Counted from the first letter of the stretch, positions 1 through 6,086 are shown. The stretch is 7,968 bases of DNA from an uncultured bacterium (GCA_905214995.1 CAJMOT010000106.1:1-7968), one strand, 5' to 3'. Program-made: numbers and translations. The notes: a model not told the origin generated them from the letters alone.

Positions 1-669
1 CGAGCCGTCGCGCCTGCGCGCCGCCGCCTCCGGATGCGCGCGCATAAAATCCGCGTCGAAAATGTTTTTCATGCTGTGCGAAAAGCCGCCGCCTGCGGAA
101 CGCGCGCCGTTGAGCTCGAGCCACTCGCGCACCTTTGCAGCGTCCCGCGGATTTTTTGACGCCGCGTAGAAATCCGCGCTAGCGAAGGCGTCTTCGTATG
201 CAAATTCGCCCTCGGGTATTTCAAAATTTTCGCGCTTTTCAAAGTGCGTGCCGAGCTCCCCCGGCGCGTAGAAGCGCATGGAGCAAAGCTTTCGCAAAAA
301 AAGTCCTACGGCGTTCATCGCGCGCGATTCGTCGGGATAGGAAATTTCGACGCTTTCGCAGCCGGACTTTACGCGGATGGAATTTCCTCCCCTTATGTCG
401 AAAGGCTCGCCGGTCTTTTTCAGAAAAATCCGCGTTTTTGCGCGCGCCTTTGCCCCGTCGGAAAACGAGACTTTGACGAGCCCCGAGCGCGCGAGTTTTG
501 CGAGCTCGCGCGCCAGGATGTTGGCCGCGCGCGCGTCGGGCTCTCCCGCGTTGCGCGGCAGGACGACCGCTATGTCGCACGCGCCGCTTTCGACGATTTG
601 CGCGCCCCGCAAGGCTGCGGCGGCCAGCGCGCAGCAGAGCACGGCAAGCGTTTTCGCGCGCGCCTTCAT
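1..669 (-). CDS. Exported DUF4838-type protein, N-terminal part (runs off the window)
   Basis: The frame is open from the ATG at 669 to the window edge, giving the first 223 residues with no stop. Residues 1-23 form a signal peptide: basic start (KARAK), a hydrophobic Ala/Leu stretch, and likely cleavage after RGA. Residues 24-165 look like the small alpha/beta domain that precedes the barrel in alpha-glucuronidase-like and DUF4838 proteins: an early strand (DIAVVLP), a helix (AANILARELAKLA), then the hallmark stretch at 117-140 with AVGLFLRKL followed by RFYAPGELG. Residues 198-213 (HSMKNIF then AHPEAAA) match the 'H-N/S ... HPEYFA' segment of DUF4838 proteins. These are usually exported and found in glycan-degrading bacteria; their reaction is mostly uncharacterised. 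The start codon overlaps the stop of the upstream membrane-protein gene by ATGA, so translation is probably coupled. The family call rests on recalled motifs. Confidence 0.75.
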   Translation of the reverse strand, partial: MKARAKTLAVLCCALAAAALRGAQIVESGACDIAVVLPRNAGEPDARAANILARELAKLARSGLVKVSFSDGAKARAKTRIFLKKTGEPFDIRGGNSIRVKSGCESVEISYPDESRAMNAVGLFLRKLCSMRFYAPGELGTHFEKRENFEIPEGEFAYEDAFASADFYAASKNPRDAAKVREWLELNGARSAGGGFSHSMKNIFDADFMRAHPEAAARRRDGS

Positions 670-1541
670 CTGAGGAACGGAAAGTAGTTCGTCATAATCA
701 TGTCGAGCCAAATTCTCGTCTTGCCTTCCTGCGTGAAAATTCCCGATTCCTCCGCCTCGGCGCCCGCGTTCATCAGCCCGTCGCGCGCGGACTGCCTCTC
801 TACTCCCCCCGCGGTTTCGGCGGCGTATTCGTCCGGCGTTTCGGAGATCGGGACGAAAGTTTTGCCGCTCTTTTCCAGACGCGCGGCGTGGATTTTCAGC
901 AGCTTGAGCGGGTCGCACGCGAGCGGCTTGCGCGCGACTTTCCATCCGCTCGGAAACGACAGACCGAACGGCGTCGGATTTCCGTCGGTCGCCCACCGCG
1001 CGCCGTCCGAATCGACGGACGACGCGCTCGATGAGACGATGTAAGAGTTTCCCATTGGCACGAATGTCACGTCGAGGCGCGTCCTGCCGTCGGCGGAGTC
1101 GAAAATCGTGGTTTTCGCCGACATTCCTCCGCCGAATTCCACTGTGAACGCTCCGCTCTTTTTGAATCCCAAAGCCTCGATTTTGCGCTTCAGCCTTATC
1201 ATCGAGGGTTCGCAGCTCCACGCGGATTCGGCCTTTTTGCGCGTTCCGAACGGCGGGAGGCCGGAGGAGCTCGCGGCGCAGATTTGCAGCCAGTATATGA
1301 GCGTCTCGACGAGCGCGTACGACAGCGCGCCGGCGGCTGCGAGCTCCGCGAATCCGGCGTCGGGAAATGCGTATTTTTTTGCCGCGAGCGCGAGGGCGAG
1401 CGAAAAGAACGCAAACCTCGCCCACCTGCGCGCGACCCTCAGCCACGCGCGCAGCGGAAACGCCCTTGACAGCGGCCCGAGCAGCGCGAACGCCGCAAAC
1501 AGGGCGGCCGTTATGATCAGCATGTCGGATTCGTTTGCCAT
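666..1541 (-). CDS. Unrecognised membrane protein with a soluble C-terminal domain
   Basis: This is a 291-residue protein that I do not recognise. Three hydrophobic segments lie near the N-terminus: about 7-24 (LIITAALFAAFALLG), 42-56 (RFAFFSLALALAA) and 64-88 (ELAAAGALSYALVETLIYWLQ), with Arg-rich loops between the first two. Residues 95-291 are hydrophilic, with beta-rich stretches (RLDVTFVP, GNSYIVSSSAS), a GLSFPSGWKVARKP segment, a helix LKLLKIHAARLEKSG, and a distinctive end (EGKTRIWLDMIMTNYFPFLR). No catalytic motif is evident. The start is uncertain: M1 at 1541 has only a weak GACGGA in front, while M7 at 1523 would begin directly at the first helix. A strong terminator for dnaN ends about 8 bp upstream of M1, so expression needs read-through or a promoter I cannot place. 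It overlaps the DUF4838-type gene by ATGA, so the two products may work together at the envelope. Confidence 0.8.
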   Translation of the reverse strand: MANESDMLIITAALFAAFALLGPLSRAFPLRAWLRVARRWARFAFFSLALALAAKKYAFPDAGFAELAAAGALSYALVETLIYWLQICAASSSGLPPFGTRKKAESAWSCEPSMIRLKRKIEALGFKKSGAFTVEFGGGMSAKTTIFDSADGRTRLDVTFVPMGNSYIVSSSASSVDSDGARWATDGNPTPFGLSFPSGWKVARKPLACDPLKLLKIHAARLEKSGKTFVPISETPDEYAAETAGGVERQSARDGLMNAGAEAEESGIFTQEGKTRIWLDMIMTNYFPFLR

Positions 1542-1548
1542 GTTCCGT

Positions 1549-1583
1549 CAAAACAAAAGCGCGCTCGGTTGCGAACGCGCTTT
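1549..1583 (-). terminator. Intrinsic terminator after dnaN
   Basis: Two 12-nt arms (plus-strand 1556-1567 and 1572-1583) pair with one G-T wobble around a 4-nt loop. On the minus strand the stem is followed by TTTTGTTTTGA. It starts 20 bp after the dnaN stop codon. On the plus strand no good T-run follows, so it acts mainly on minus-strand transcripts. The T-run lies immediately before the start codon of the next minus-strand gene. Confidence 0.85.
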
Positions 1584-1602
1584 GTCTTTCGTGCGGATTG
1601 CG

Positions 1603-2733
1603 CTAAATTCTGAGCGGCATCACCACGCAGAGGAAGTTGTCGAGAGTCTTGAACACCCCCGGGCTCATCTCGTCTTTGAACTCGAAGAACACCTCGTCCT
1701 TTGTGAGGTTGCGCAGGGGGCTGAGCAGGAATTCGGGATTGAAGCCTATCCTGACCTCCGGGCCGGAATATTCCACCTCTATGGGCTCTTTGGCTTCGCC
1801 GAGCTCGGCGCTTTCGCCGGAAATTTCGAGGCAGTTGTCGGAGATTTTCAGCTTTACGGAATTCTGCTTGTCGTTCGTCATCAGGGCGACGCGCTGGACG
1901 GTTTCGAGCATGAGCTCGCGCTCGACCTTTATGCGGTGCTCCGCCTCCTTGGGAATCACCTGCTTGTAGTTGGGATAGCTGCCCTCGACGATTTTGGATA
2001 CGAGGTATATCGAACCGGAGAGCCCGTTGTTGGCGGATTCTTCGCCGACTTCGATGTCGAAAGCCACCTGCCGGTCGTTGAAGCTGATCTTCACCATCTT
2101 GCCCTGCGAGAGGAGTTTTTCGAGCTCCGTCACCGTTTTGGCGGGGAGTATGATTGAACCCTCGTCCTCGCGGTCGATTTTCATGTCGCGCGAGATAAGC
2201 GCAAGCCTCCTGCCGTCGGTCGCCACGAGGGAGAGCTTGCCCTCCGAAAAACTGAAAAACACGCTGTTTAATATGTACCTGTTTTCGTCCGTGCTTTGGG
2301 CGTAGGACACCGAGCGCAGCATCAGCGCGAGTTCCTGCGGAGGAAGCTCGTAGGAGTGCTGGTCCACAAAGCTCGGCAGGGCGGGAAAGTCTTCGGCTTT
2401 CAGGCCGTTGAAGCGGTTGAAGTCCGAGCGCCCCGAGCGGATTCTGGCGGTCTGTCCGTCGGCGCTTTCCACCGTCACCTCCTGTTGGGGCATGGAGTTT
2501 ATGATGGCCGCGAGCTTTTTGACGGGCAGAGTGATTTCGCCCGCCTCTTCGACTTCCGCCTTTATGGAGCACCTTATTCCGAGCTCGAGGTTGGTCGTAG
2601 TAAGCATGACGATGCCGCCCTCGGCCTTGATGAGCACATTGTTTAGAACCGCCATCTGGGGCTTTGAACTTACGACGTTTGTGACCTGCCTCAGGCCGGT
2701 CGAGAAGTGTTCCTTGCTGATTTTAAACTTCAT
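1603..2733 (-). CDS. dnaN: DNA polymerase III sliding clamp (beta subunit)
   Basis: This 376-residue protein is the ring-forming processivity clamp that encircles DNA and tethers the replicative polymerase, clamp loader and repair factors in the cytoplasm. Its length is normal for the family (about 365-380) and the three clamp repeats fit at roughly 1-125, 130-255 and 256-376. Recognisable landmarks are NNVLI (31-35), the YAQSTDENRYILNSVFF stretch (144-160), ATDGRRLA (171-178), YPNYKQVIP (253-261) and the C-terminal VVMPLRI (370-376), which matches the usual VMPMRL end lining the protein-binding pocket. The start fits the common MKF-type N-terminus; only a weak purine run (AAGAAG) lies in front. 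It sits 117 bp downstream of hisI on the same strand and ends at a strong terminator. Neither dnaA, recF nor gyrB is adjacent, so this is not the classic origin cluster. Confidence 0.98.
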   Translation of the reverse strand: MKFKISKEHFSTGLRQVTNVVSSKPQMAVLNNVLIKAEGGIVMLTTTNLELGIRCSIKAEVEEAGEITLPVKKLAAIINSMPQQEVTVESADGQTARIRSGRSDFNRFNGLKAEDFPALPSFVDQHSYELPPQELALMLRSVSYAQSTDENRYILNSVFFSFSEGKLSLVATDGRRLALISRDMKIDREDEGSIILPAKTVTELEKLLSQGKMVKISFNDRQVAFDIEVGEESANNGLSGSIYLVSKIVEGSYPNYKQVIPKEAEHRIKVERELMLETVQRVALMTNDKQNSVKLKISDNCLEISGESAELGEAKEPIEVEYSGPEVRIGFNPEFLLSPLRNLTKDEVFFEFKDEMSPGVFKTLDNFLCVVMPLRI

Positions 2734-2761
2734 GTTGATGCTTCTTTGTTTCCGCGCGAAC

Positions 2762-2775
2762 TTTCGGCGCCGAAA
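2762..2775. promoter_or_regulatory. Perfect 14-bp palindrome upstream of dnaN
   Basis: TTTCGGCGCCGAAA reads identically on both strands and ends 28 bp before the dnaN ATG. No T-run follows on the minus strand, so it is not a terminator. It could be an operator for a dimeric regulator or a small hairpin in the dnaN leader. The GC-rich background makes GC-only palindromes common, but the flanking TTT/AAA makes this one less trivial. Confidence 0.35.
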
Positions 2776-2808
2776 TCCGGACGCCGCGCGCCGCGCAATT
2801 TAGAAAGA

Positions 2809-2814
2809 GTTATA
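2809..2814 (-). promoter_or_regulatory. dnaN: Possible -10 box for dnaN
   Basis: TATAAC on the minus strand matches the -10 consensus at 5 of 6 positions, 75 bp upstream of the dnaN ATG. The expected -35 region contains only TGGATT (weak). dnaN may equally be transcribed from hisI, since there is no convincing terminator between the two genes. Confidence 0.3.
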
Positions 2815-2850
2815 CCCCCGTCCCGCGGGAAAATCCAGAATAATTTTCGG

Positions 2851-3282
2851 CTATTCCGCCCCTTCGAGAAATTCCAAACCTTCGATTTTTCCGTCGGAGA
2901 ACTTGATTCTGCGGTAGTAGCAGCCCCTGCGCGGCTTTCCGGATTTGTCTTTGGTGTGGCACGAACCCTTGCCTTTGAGCCTCACTTTGTAGACTATCGA
3001 GTTTTGCTCGCAGTTGACGAGTATGTCTACGATTTCGAGGAAGTCTCCGCTCGTCTTGCCCTTTATCCAAAGTTCGTTTCTCGACGTGCTCCAAAATGTC
3101 GCCATTCCCTCCCGCACCGCGGTTTCGAGAGCGAGGGCGTTGGCGTAGCCCACTATGAGCACCTCTCCCGTGTCCGCGCACTGCGCAATCGCGGGTATGA
3201 CGTCCTCGCCGCCCGCGGCGATTTTCCTGAGTTTCGTAAAATCGAGCGCGAGGTTCAGCCCTTCTTCTATTTCCTTACTCAT
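2851..3282 (-). CDS. hisI: Phosphoribosyl-AMP cyclohydrolase (variant metal site)
   Basis: This 143-residue cytoplasmic enzyme opens the purine ring of phosphoribosyl-AMP, the third step of histidine synthesis. The fold is recognisable throughout: VIPAIAQCADTGEVLIVGYAN (28-48), TFWSTSRNELWIKGKTSGDFL (62-82), then the metal region. Zinc-ligand cysteines are present at C91, C108 and C121. Two things are unusual. The magnesium motif, normally DCDxD, reads N90-C91-E92-Q93-N94. The last two cysteines are 13 residues apart, against about 6 in enzymes such as the Methanothermobacter one. No HisE domain is fused, so phosphoribosyl-ATP pyrophosphatase must be encoded elsewhere. No other his gene is in view. 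The start MSKEIEEG has no Shine-Dalgarno sequence. The family call is secure; full activity is likely but not proven given the changed residues. Confidence 0.93.
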   Translation of the reverse strand: MSKEIEEGLNLALDFTKLRKIAAGGEDVIPAIAQCADTGEVLIVGYANALALETAVREGMATFWSTSRNELWIKGKTSGDFLEIVDILVNCEQNSIVYKVRLKGKGSCHTKDKSGKPRRGCYYRRIKFSDGKIEGLEFLEGAE

Positions 3283-3290
3283 ATTTGCGC

Positions 3291-3319
3291 CATATTGCGC
3301 CTGCCGCGCCCTTTTTCAA
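3291..3319 (-). promoter_or_regulatory. hisI: Probable hisI promoter, leaderless type
   Basis: On the minus strand TTGAAA (3314-3319, 5 of 6 to the -35 consensus) is followed after 17 bp by AATATG (3291-3296, 3 of 6 to the -10 consensus). Only 8 bp separate the -10 box from the hisI ATG, so transcription would begin at or next to the start codon. No Shine-Dalgarno sequence is present. Confidence 0.4.
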
Positions 3320-3432
3320 CACATTTTTGCCCGCCCGTCGGTATTTTCTTGCCGTCCTCCCCGCCATGCTCCAAAACGAATTTGCCGAAAATTTAATTTT
3401 TCTACACCCCGCGCCGCGATTTTTGCCGCCAT

Positions 3433-3657
3433 ATGTTTCTAAAAAAACGACAGCTCAAAGTCAGCCCGTCCGCCAAGAGCGTGCGCTCAAAAGACCCCCT
3501 CTGCGAGTTCAAGAAGGCGACCCGCGGCGAAGTCGGCCGCTACGACATGCCGGGAGAGCTTTGGCGCGGCGTCAAAAAACTTTCCCTTATCGCATTGATT
3601 CTCGCGCTGTTCTGGTTTTTGAGAGAGTGCTGTCTGGCTTGGAATATTTTCGGCTGA
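3433..3657 (+). CDS. Small single-helix membrane protein, hypothetical
   Basis: This 74-residue protein is not recognised. Residues 1-47 are basic and hydrophilic (KKRQLK, KSVRSKDP, EFKKATRGEVGRYDMPGELW). Residues 49-72 form one transmembrane helix (LSLIALILALFWFLRECCLAW) that ends almost at the C-terminus. The positive N-terminal part predicts an N-in, tail-anchored-like topology. Support for a real gene: no annotatable gene overlaps it, the charge/hydrophobic layout is that of a membrane protein, and a T-tailed hairpin starts about 19 bp after its stop. It is divergent from hisI across 150 bp. There is no Shine-Dalgarno sequence before the ATG (the bases in front are GCCGCCAT), and I could not place a clear promoter. 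It could be a lineage-specific envelope protein. Confidence 0.7.
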   Translation: MFLKKRQLKVSPSAKSVRSKDPLCEFKKATRGEVGRYDMPGELWRGVKKLSLIALILALFWFLRECCLAWNIFG

Positions 3658-3675
3658 TTTGGCTCTTTTGGCGCG

Positions 3676-3699
3676 AAGTTCCGCCGGCGGAAGCTTTTT
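3676..3699 (+). terminator. Intrinsic terminator of the 74-residue membrane protein gene
   Basis: A perfect 14-bp palindrome, TTCCGCCGGCGGAA (3679-3692), can be lengthened by AAG/CTT pairing with one bulged G. It is followed directly by CTTTTT on the plus strand. It begins 19 bp after the stop codon at 3657. Confidence 0.65.
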
Positions 3700-3846
3700 G
3701 CGGCTGCCTTCTGCGCCGATGCGCCGCCCGCCGGCGCCCGGGCGCAATGGGGATAGCTTGCGCGGAGGCTATTGGCGCGGGCGGATTGCATTCCCGCTCT
3801 GAATGGTTGCGGAGCATACTCCAATTCCCGAAATCCAAAAGCGAAA
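3700..3846. other. Short gene-free stretch between two terminators
   Basis: The region between the plus-strand terminator and the minus-strand terminator has no reading frame with protein-like composition. It contains GC-only palindromes such as the 12-bp GCGCCCGGGCGC at 3734-3745, expected by chance in such base composition. I see no tRNA, small RNA or repeat here. Confidence 0.5.
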
Positions 3847-3870
3847 ACGAACCTTCCGCGGAAGGTTCGT
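3847..3870 (-). terminator. Strong terminator built from a perfect 24-bp palindrome
   Basis: ACGAACCTTCCG is followed immediately by its exact reverse complement, allowing a 10-bp stem with a CGCG loop. On the minus strand TTTTCGCTTTT follows. It lies 40 bp beyond the stop of the exported TIM-barrel gene at 3910, so it ends the minus-strand M14/TIM-barrel unit. A shorter CTTT on the plus-strand side gives little termination in that direction. Confidence 0.8.
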
Positions 3871-3909
3871 CTTTGACCAATGGGCGATTTTCGTTTTATC
3901 TGTCCGCGC

Positions 3910-4755
3910 TTATTTGCAGAGGGCGGAGTTCTTAAAGAATTTCAGGTTGTGGGATATCACTTCGTCCTGCGTGTGGACCTTTCTCTTCACGCCCTGTTCG
4001 AGTACGAGCCACCCCCTGTATCCGCTGTCGACGATGGCTTTAAAGCATTTGTCGAAATCCTCGGGCTGTTTGGCTTCGTCGAAAAATTCGGCGTTTGCCT
4101 TGATGTGGATTTGGGCTATGCGGTCCTTGCCGAGCTTCTTTATCGCCACGTCGGGCTGGTCGCCCGTCCAGACGATGTTGAGCGTGTCGAAATACACCTT
4201 CACGTTGGGTTCGCCGATCATGTCGAGAAGCTTTATGTTGTCTTCGGCGGTTATCGTGTTTTCAAGCGCGAGGACGATGTTCTTTTTCGCGGCGTATTGC
4301 GCGACCTCTTTTATGCGCTTGACGAGGGGCTCGAGGCGCTCCTTGCGGAAATTCTTGGTGCCCTTTTCGTAGAGGCTGGACTTCCCGAAGAAGGGGATCA
4401 GAATGTTTTCCGCGCCGAGTTCCGCGGCGGCGTCGATTACGTTTTTCATGTATTCGACGCAGTTTTTGTCCTCCTCAAAAAGGAATTGATGGTAGCAGGG
4501 CACGCATATCGAGCAGACCTGCATGTCGAGCTCTTTCATCTTTTTCTTTATGTCGTCGATGTCCTTGCGGGCGTATCCGACCTTGCCGTCTTCGCCTTTG
4601 CGCTGCCAGTTGTCGAGCTGGACGCCGTCGTATCCGGCTTTTTTGGCGCTTTCAAAGGAGCCCCCGAAATTGCCGAATTTGAAGTTTTGCGCCGCGAACG
4701 CCGACGAAATCGAGACGGCCGCCGCGATTAGGAATATGTGTATTTTTTTTGTCAT
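3910..4755 (-). CDS. Exported sugar phosphate isomerase/epimerase-like TIM barrel
   Basis: This is a 281-residue protein of the AP-endonuclease-2 / xylose-isomerase-like barrel family. Residues 1-21 are a signal peptide (MTKKIHIFLIAAAVSISSAFA, cleavage before AQN), so the barrel acts outside the cytoplasm. The mature part follows the family order: a first strand and helix ending GYDGVQLDNW (41-50), ELGAENILIPFFG (112-124), NIVLALENT (159-167), VKVYFDTLN (185-193), IAQIHIKAN (213-221) and WLVLEQG (249-255). The expected metal ligands E165, D190, H217 and E253 are all present, so it should bind a divalent metal and act on a sugar or sugar-derived compound. The substrate is unknown, and a phosphorylated one is unlikely outside the cell. 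It lies 57 bp downstream of the M14 peptidase gene on the same strand and ends before a strong terminator. There is no Shine-Dalgarno sequence. Confidence 0.88.
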   Translation of the reverse strand: MTKKIHIFLIAAAVSISSAFAAQNFKFGNFGGSFESAKKAGYDGVQLDNWQRKGEDGKVGYARKDIDDIKKKMKELDMQVCSICVPCYHQFLFEEDKNCVEYMKNVIDAAAELGAENILIPFFGKSSLYEKGTKNFRKERLEPLVKRIKEVAQYAAKKNIVLALENTITAEDNIKLLDMIGEPNVKVYFDTLNIVWTGDQPDVAIKKLGKDRIAQIHIKANAEFFDEAKQPEDFDKCFKAIVDSGYRGWLVLEQGVKRKVHTQDEVISHNLKFFKNSALCK

Positions 4756-4780
4756 ATGCGCTGTTTTTCGTTTTGCCCGA

Positions 4781-4809
4781 ATTGTCGATTAATGCGCGGG
4801 CATAGTCAA
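4781..4809 (-). promoter_or_regulatory. Possible internal promoter for the exported TIM-barrel gene
   Basis: On the minus strand TTGACT (4804-4809, 5 of 6) is followed after 17 bp by GACAAT (4781-4786, 4 of 6). It lies inside the 57-bp gap after the M14 peptidase gene and would give a leader of about 20 nt. This could allow separate expression of the second gene. Confidence 0.35.
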
Positions 4810-4812
4810 AAT

Positions 4813-6033
4813 TTATTTTTTGGGTTCCGGCGCGGCAAAGTATTCCGCGAGCGATTTTGCGATGTTCGCGCCGAACCCGCGCAGGCTTTCGGAGTTGACC
4901 TCCGCTCCGACGCTGTCGGCGTACGGTATTTCCACCGAGCACGCGAAAGCCGCTTTCGGGTGGCGGCCCGCCCATGCCGAGCAGGTGACGTCCTTCATCT
5001 GCGAGGGCGTGTTCCAGAGCGTCCCGTATTTTACGTCCCATTTCTGGAGATGGATTATCGCGCCCTCTCCGGAATTCAAAGTTGCCGCCTCCAAAATTTT
5101 GCTCAGCTTGCGCAGGTTTTCCACCTTGTCCCCTATCGGGCCCTCCACAAGGTACGCGCGGTTGTCGGAGTCTCCCTCGACGCCCCTGAACATAAACGGC
5201 GCGTGCAGGTCGAGAGCGATGGCGGTTTCCGCCTTTTCAGCCTTTGCGTTGTAGAGCTTCTGGAACGCCGCGACCGACGGGTATATTGGCGATTTGGTAT
5301 AGTCGCGATTGTGGTCGTGCGGCTTGCGCCCTTTGCCCTGGTCGCCGTCCAGAACGCCGTCGAGATCCATGAATGGAACCGCCACGACTTCCGCGTCTTT
5401 AAGGAACTTTTCGGCGGCTCCGCCCTTTTTCAAGAACTCTTCGAGGATTCCCTGCATGGCGAAAGTTCCGGTTGTCTCGCAGGCATGGTGGCGCGAGGTT
5501 AGGAAAATCTTTATTTTGCCGTCGGGATTGCCGAGGGAGTACGCGAAATTTTCGCGCCCCTTGCGCGTCTTGCAGAGAGGGATTTTTTTGAGGCTCGGCG
5601 CGGATTTTGCGAAGGCGTCGAAGTCTGACGGCATGTACGGCAGGCAAAAGGCGAAGCGGACGTCTTTGGCGCCGTCGGGGAAGGCGAACTCGAACGACGA
5701 CGAGTGTTTTTTGCGCTTTACGCCCTGCGCGCCGAGCCACTTCCACGTCTTCCCGCCGTCAAAGCTCGCCGCGGGCCCGCGAGAGCCTATGACGTCGCCC
5801 GAGTCGACGAAACCGAACGTCAGCGTCCTGCCCTCCGCGCCCCTGACCCCGAAGCTCCAGTAGAACCACCAGCCGGAATCGCGGTATTGCTGGCGGATTT
5901 TCGCGCCGCTATCTCCCTTTTCGACAATGTCGATATTTCCCCCGGGAAAGTCGGAGTATATTTCAAACGCCGCAGATTCCAGAGCGGCGGCAGCCATCGC
6001 CGCAATCGCAAAAATGTGTTTCATTGGTTTCAT
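4813..6033 (-). CDS. Exported M14-type zinc carboxypeptidase
   Basis: From the chosen start the protein has 406 residues. Residues 1-21 form a signal peptide (MKPMKHIFAIAAMAAAALES, then AAFEI). Residues 23-150 are a beta-rich N-terminal domain with aromatic motifs (GWWFYWSFGVRG, FDGGKTWKWLG) like that preceding the catalytic domain in cytosolic-carboxypeptidase-type M14 enzymes. The catalytic part has the zinc motif H183-A-C-E186 within TSRHHACETTGTF, the N242-R243-D stretch in PHDHNRDY, the third zinc ligand H277 in LDLHAP, and the catalytic glutamate E368 in CSVEIPY. All key residues are present. The expected reaction is removal of a C-terminal amino acid from a peptide in the periplasm or outside; the substrate could be a protein or a peptidoglycan stem peptide. 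The frame opens 30 bp earlier at 6063, but the residues added there spoil the signal peptide and the likely -10 box lies inside that extension. M4 (6024) is an alternative start. Confidence 0.9.
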   Translation of the reverse strand: MKPMKHIFAIAAMAAAALESAAFEIYSDFPGGNIDIVEKGDSGAKIRQQYRDSGWWFYWSFGVRGAEGRTLTFGFVDSGDVIGSRGPAASFDGGKTWKWLGAQGVKRKKHSSSFEFAFPDGAKDVRFAFCLPYMPSDFDAFAKSAPSLKKIPLCKTRKGRENFAYSLGNPDGKIKIFLTSRHHACETTGTFAMQGILEEFLKKGGAAEKFLKDAEVVAVPFMDLDGVLDGDQGKGRKPHDHNRDYTKSPIYPSVAAFQKLYNAKAEKAETAIALDLHAPFMFRGVEGDSDNRAYLVEGPIGDKVENLRKLSKILEAATLNSGEGAIIHLQKWDVKYGTLWNTPSQMKDVTCSAWAGRHPKAAFACSVEIPYADSVGAEVNSESLRGFGANIAKSLAEYFAAPEPKK

Positions 6034-6042
6034 TGAAAGCAG

Positions 6043-6070
6043 AGAATACATTTTCGGGGGCATATTTCAA
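6043..6070 (-). promoter_or_regulatory. Probable M14 peptidase promoter, leaderless type
   Basis: On the minus strand TTGAAA (6065-6070, 5 of 6) is followed after 16 bp by TATTCT (6043-6048, 4 of 6). Nine bp lie between the -10 box and the ATG at 6033, so the transcript would start 1-4 nt before the start codon. No Shine-Dalgarno sequence is present. Confidence 0.45.
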
Positions 6071-6086
6071 CAGATTTTTCTTTGGT

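Noticed and set aside
1108..2157. 349-codon open frame on the plus strand
   Set aside because: It lies opposite the membrane-protein gene and dnaN, crosses the dnaN terminator, and has shadow-type composition. dnaN is certain.
1517..2572. 351-codon open frame on the minus strand in another frame of dnaN
   Set aside because: Its product is Arg/Gly/Gln-rich and low in complexity, and it overlaps almost all of dnaN.
2700..3300. Replication origin next to dnaN
   Set aside because: No cluster of DnaA boxes or AT-rich unwinding region is seen and dnaA is not adjacent. One near-match (TTATCCAAA at about 3063) lies inside hisI.
3734..3745. 12-bp GC-only palindrome as a binding site
   Set aside because: In sequence made almost entirely of G and C such palindromes arise often by chance, and nothing around it supports a role.
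3540..3880. Several minus-strand open frames of 86-97 codons
   Set aside because: They run through both terminators and have no ribosome site or protein-like layout. The 74-residue plus-strand gene explains part of the region better.
6034..6063. Ten-residue N-terminal extension of the M14 peptidase
   Set aside because: It puts MPPKMYSLLS before a complete signal peptide, and the likely -10 box (6043-6048) lies inside it.
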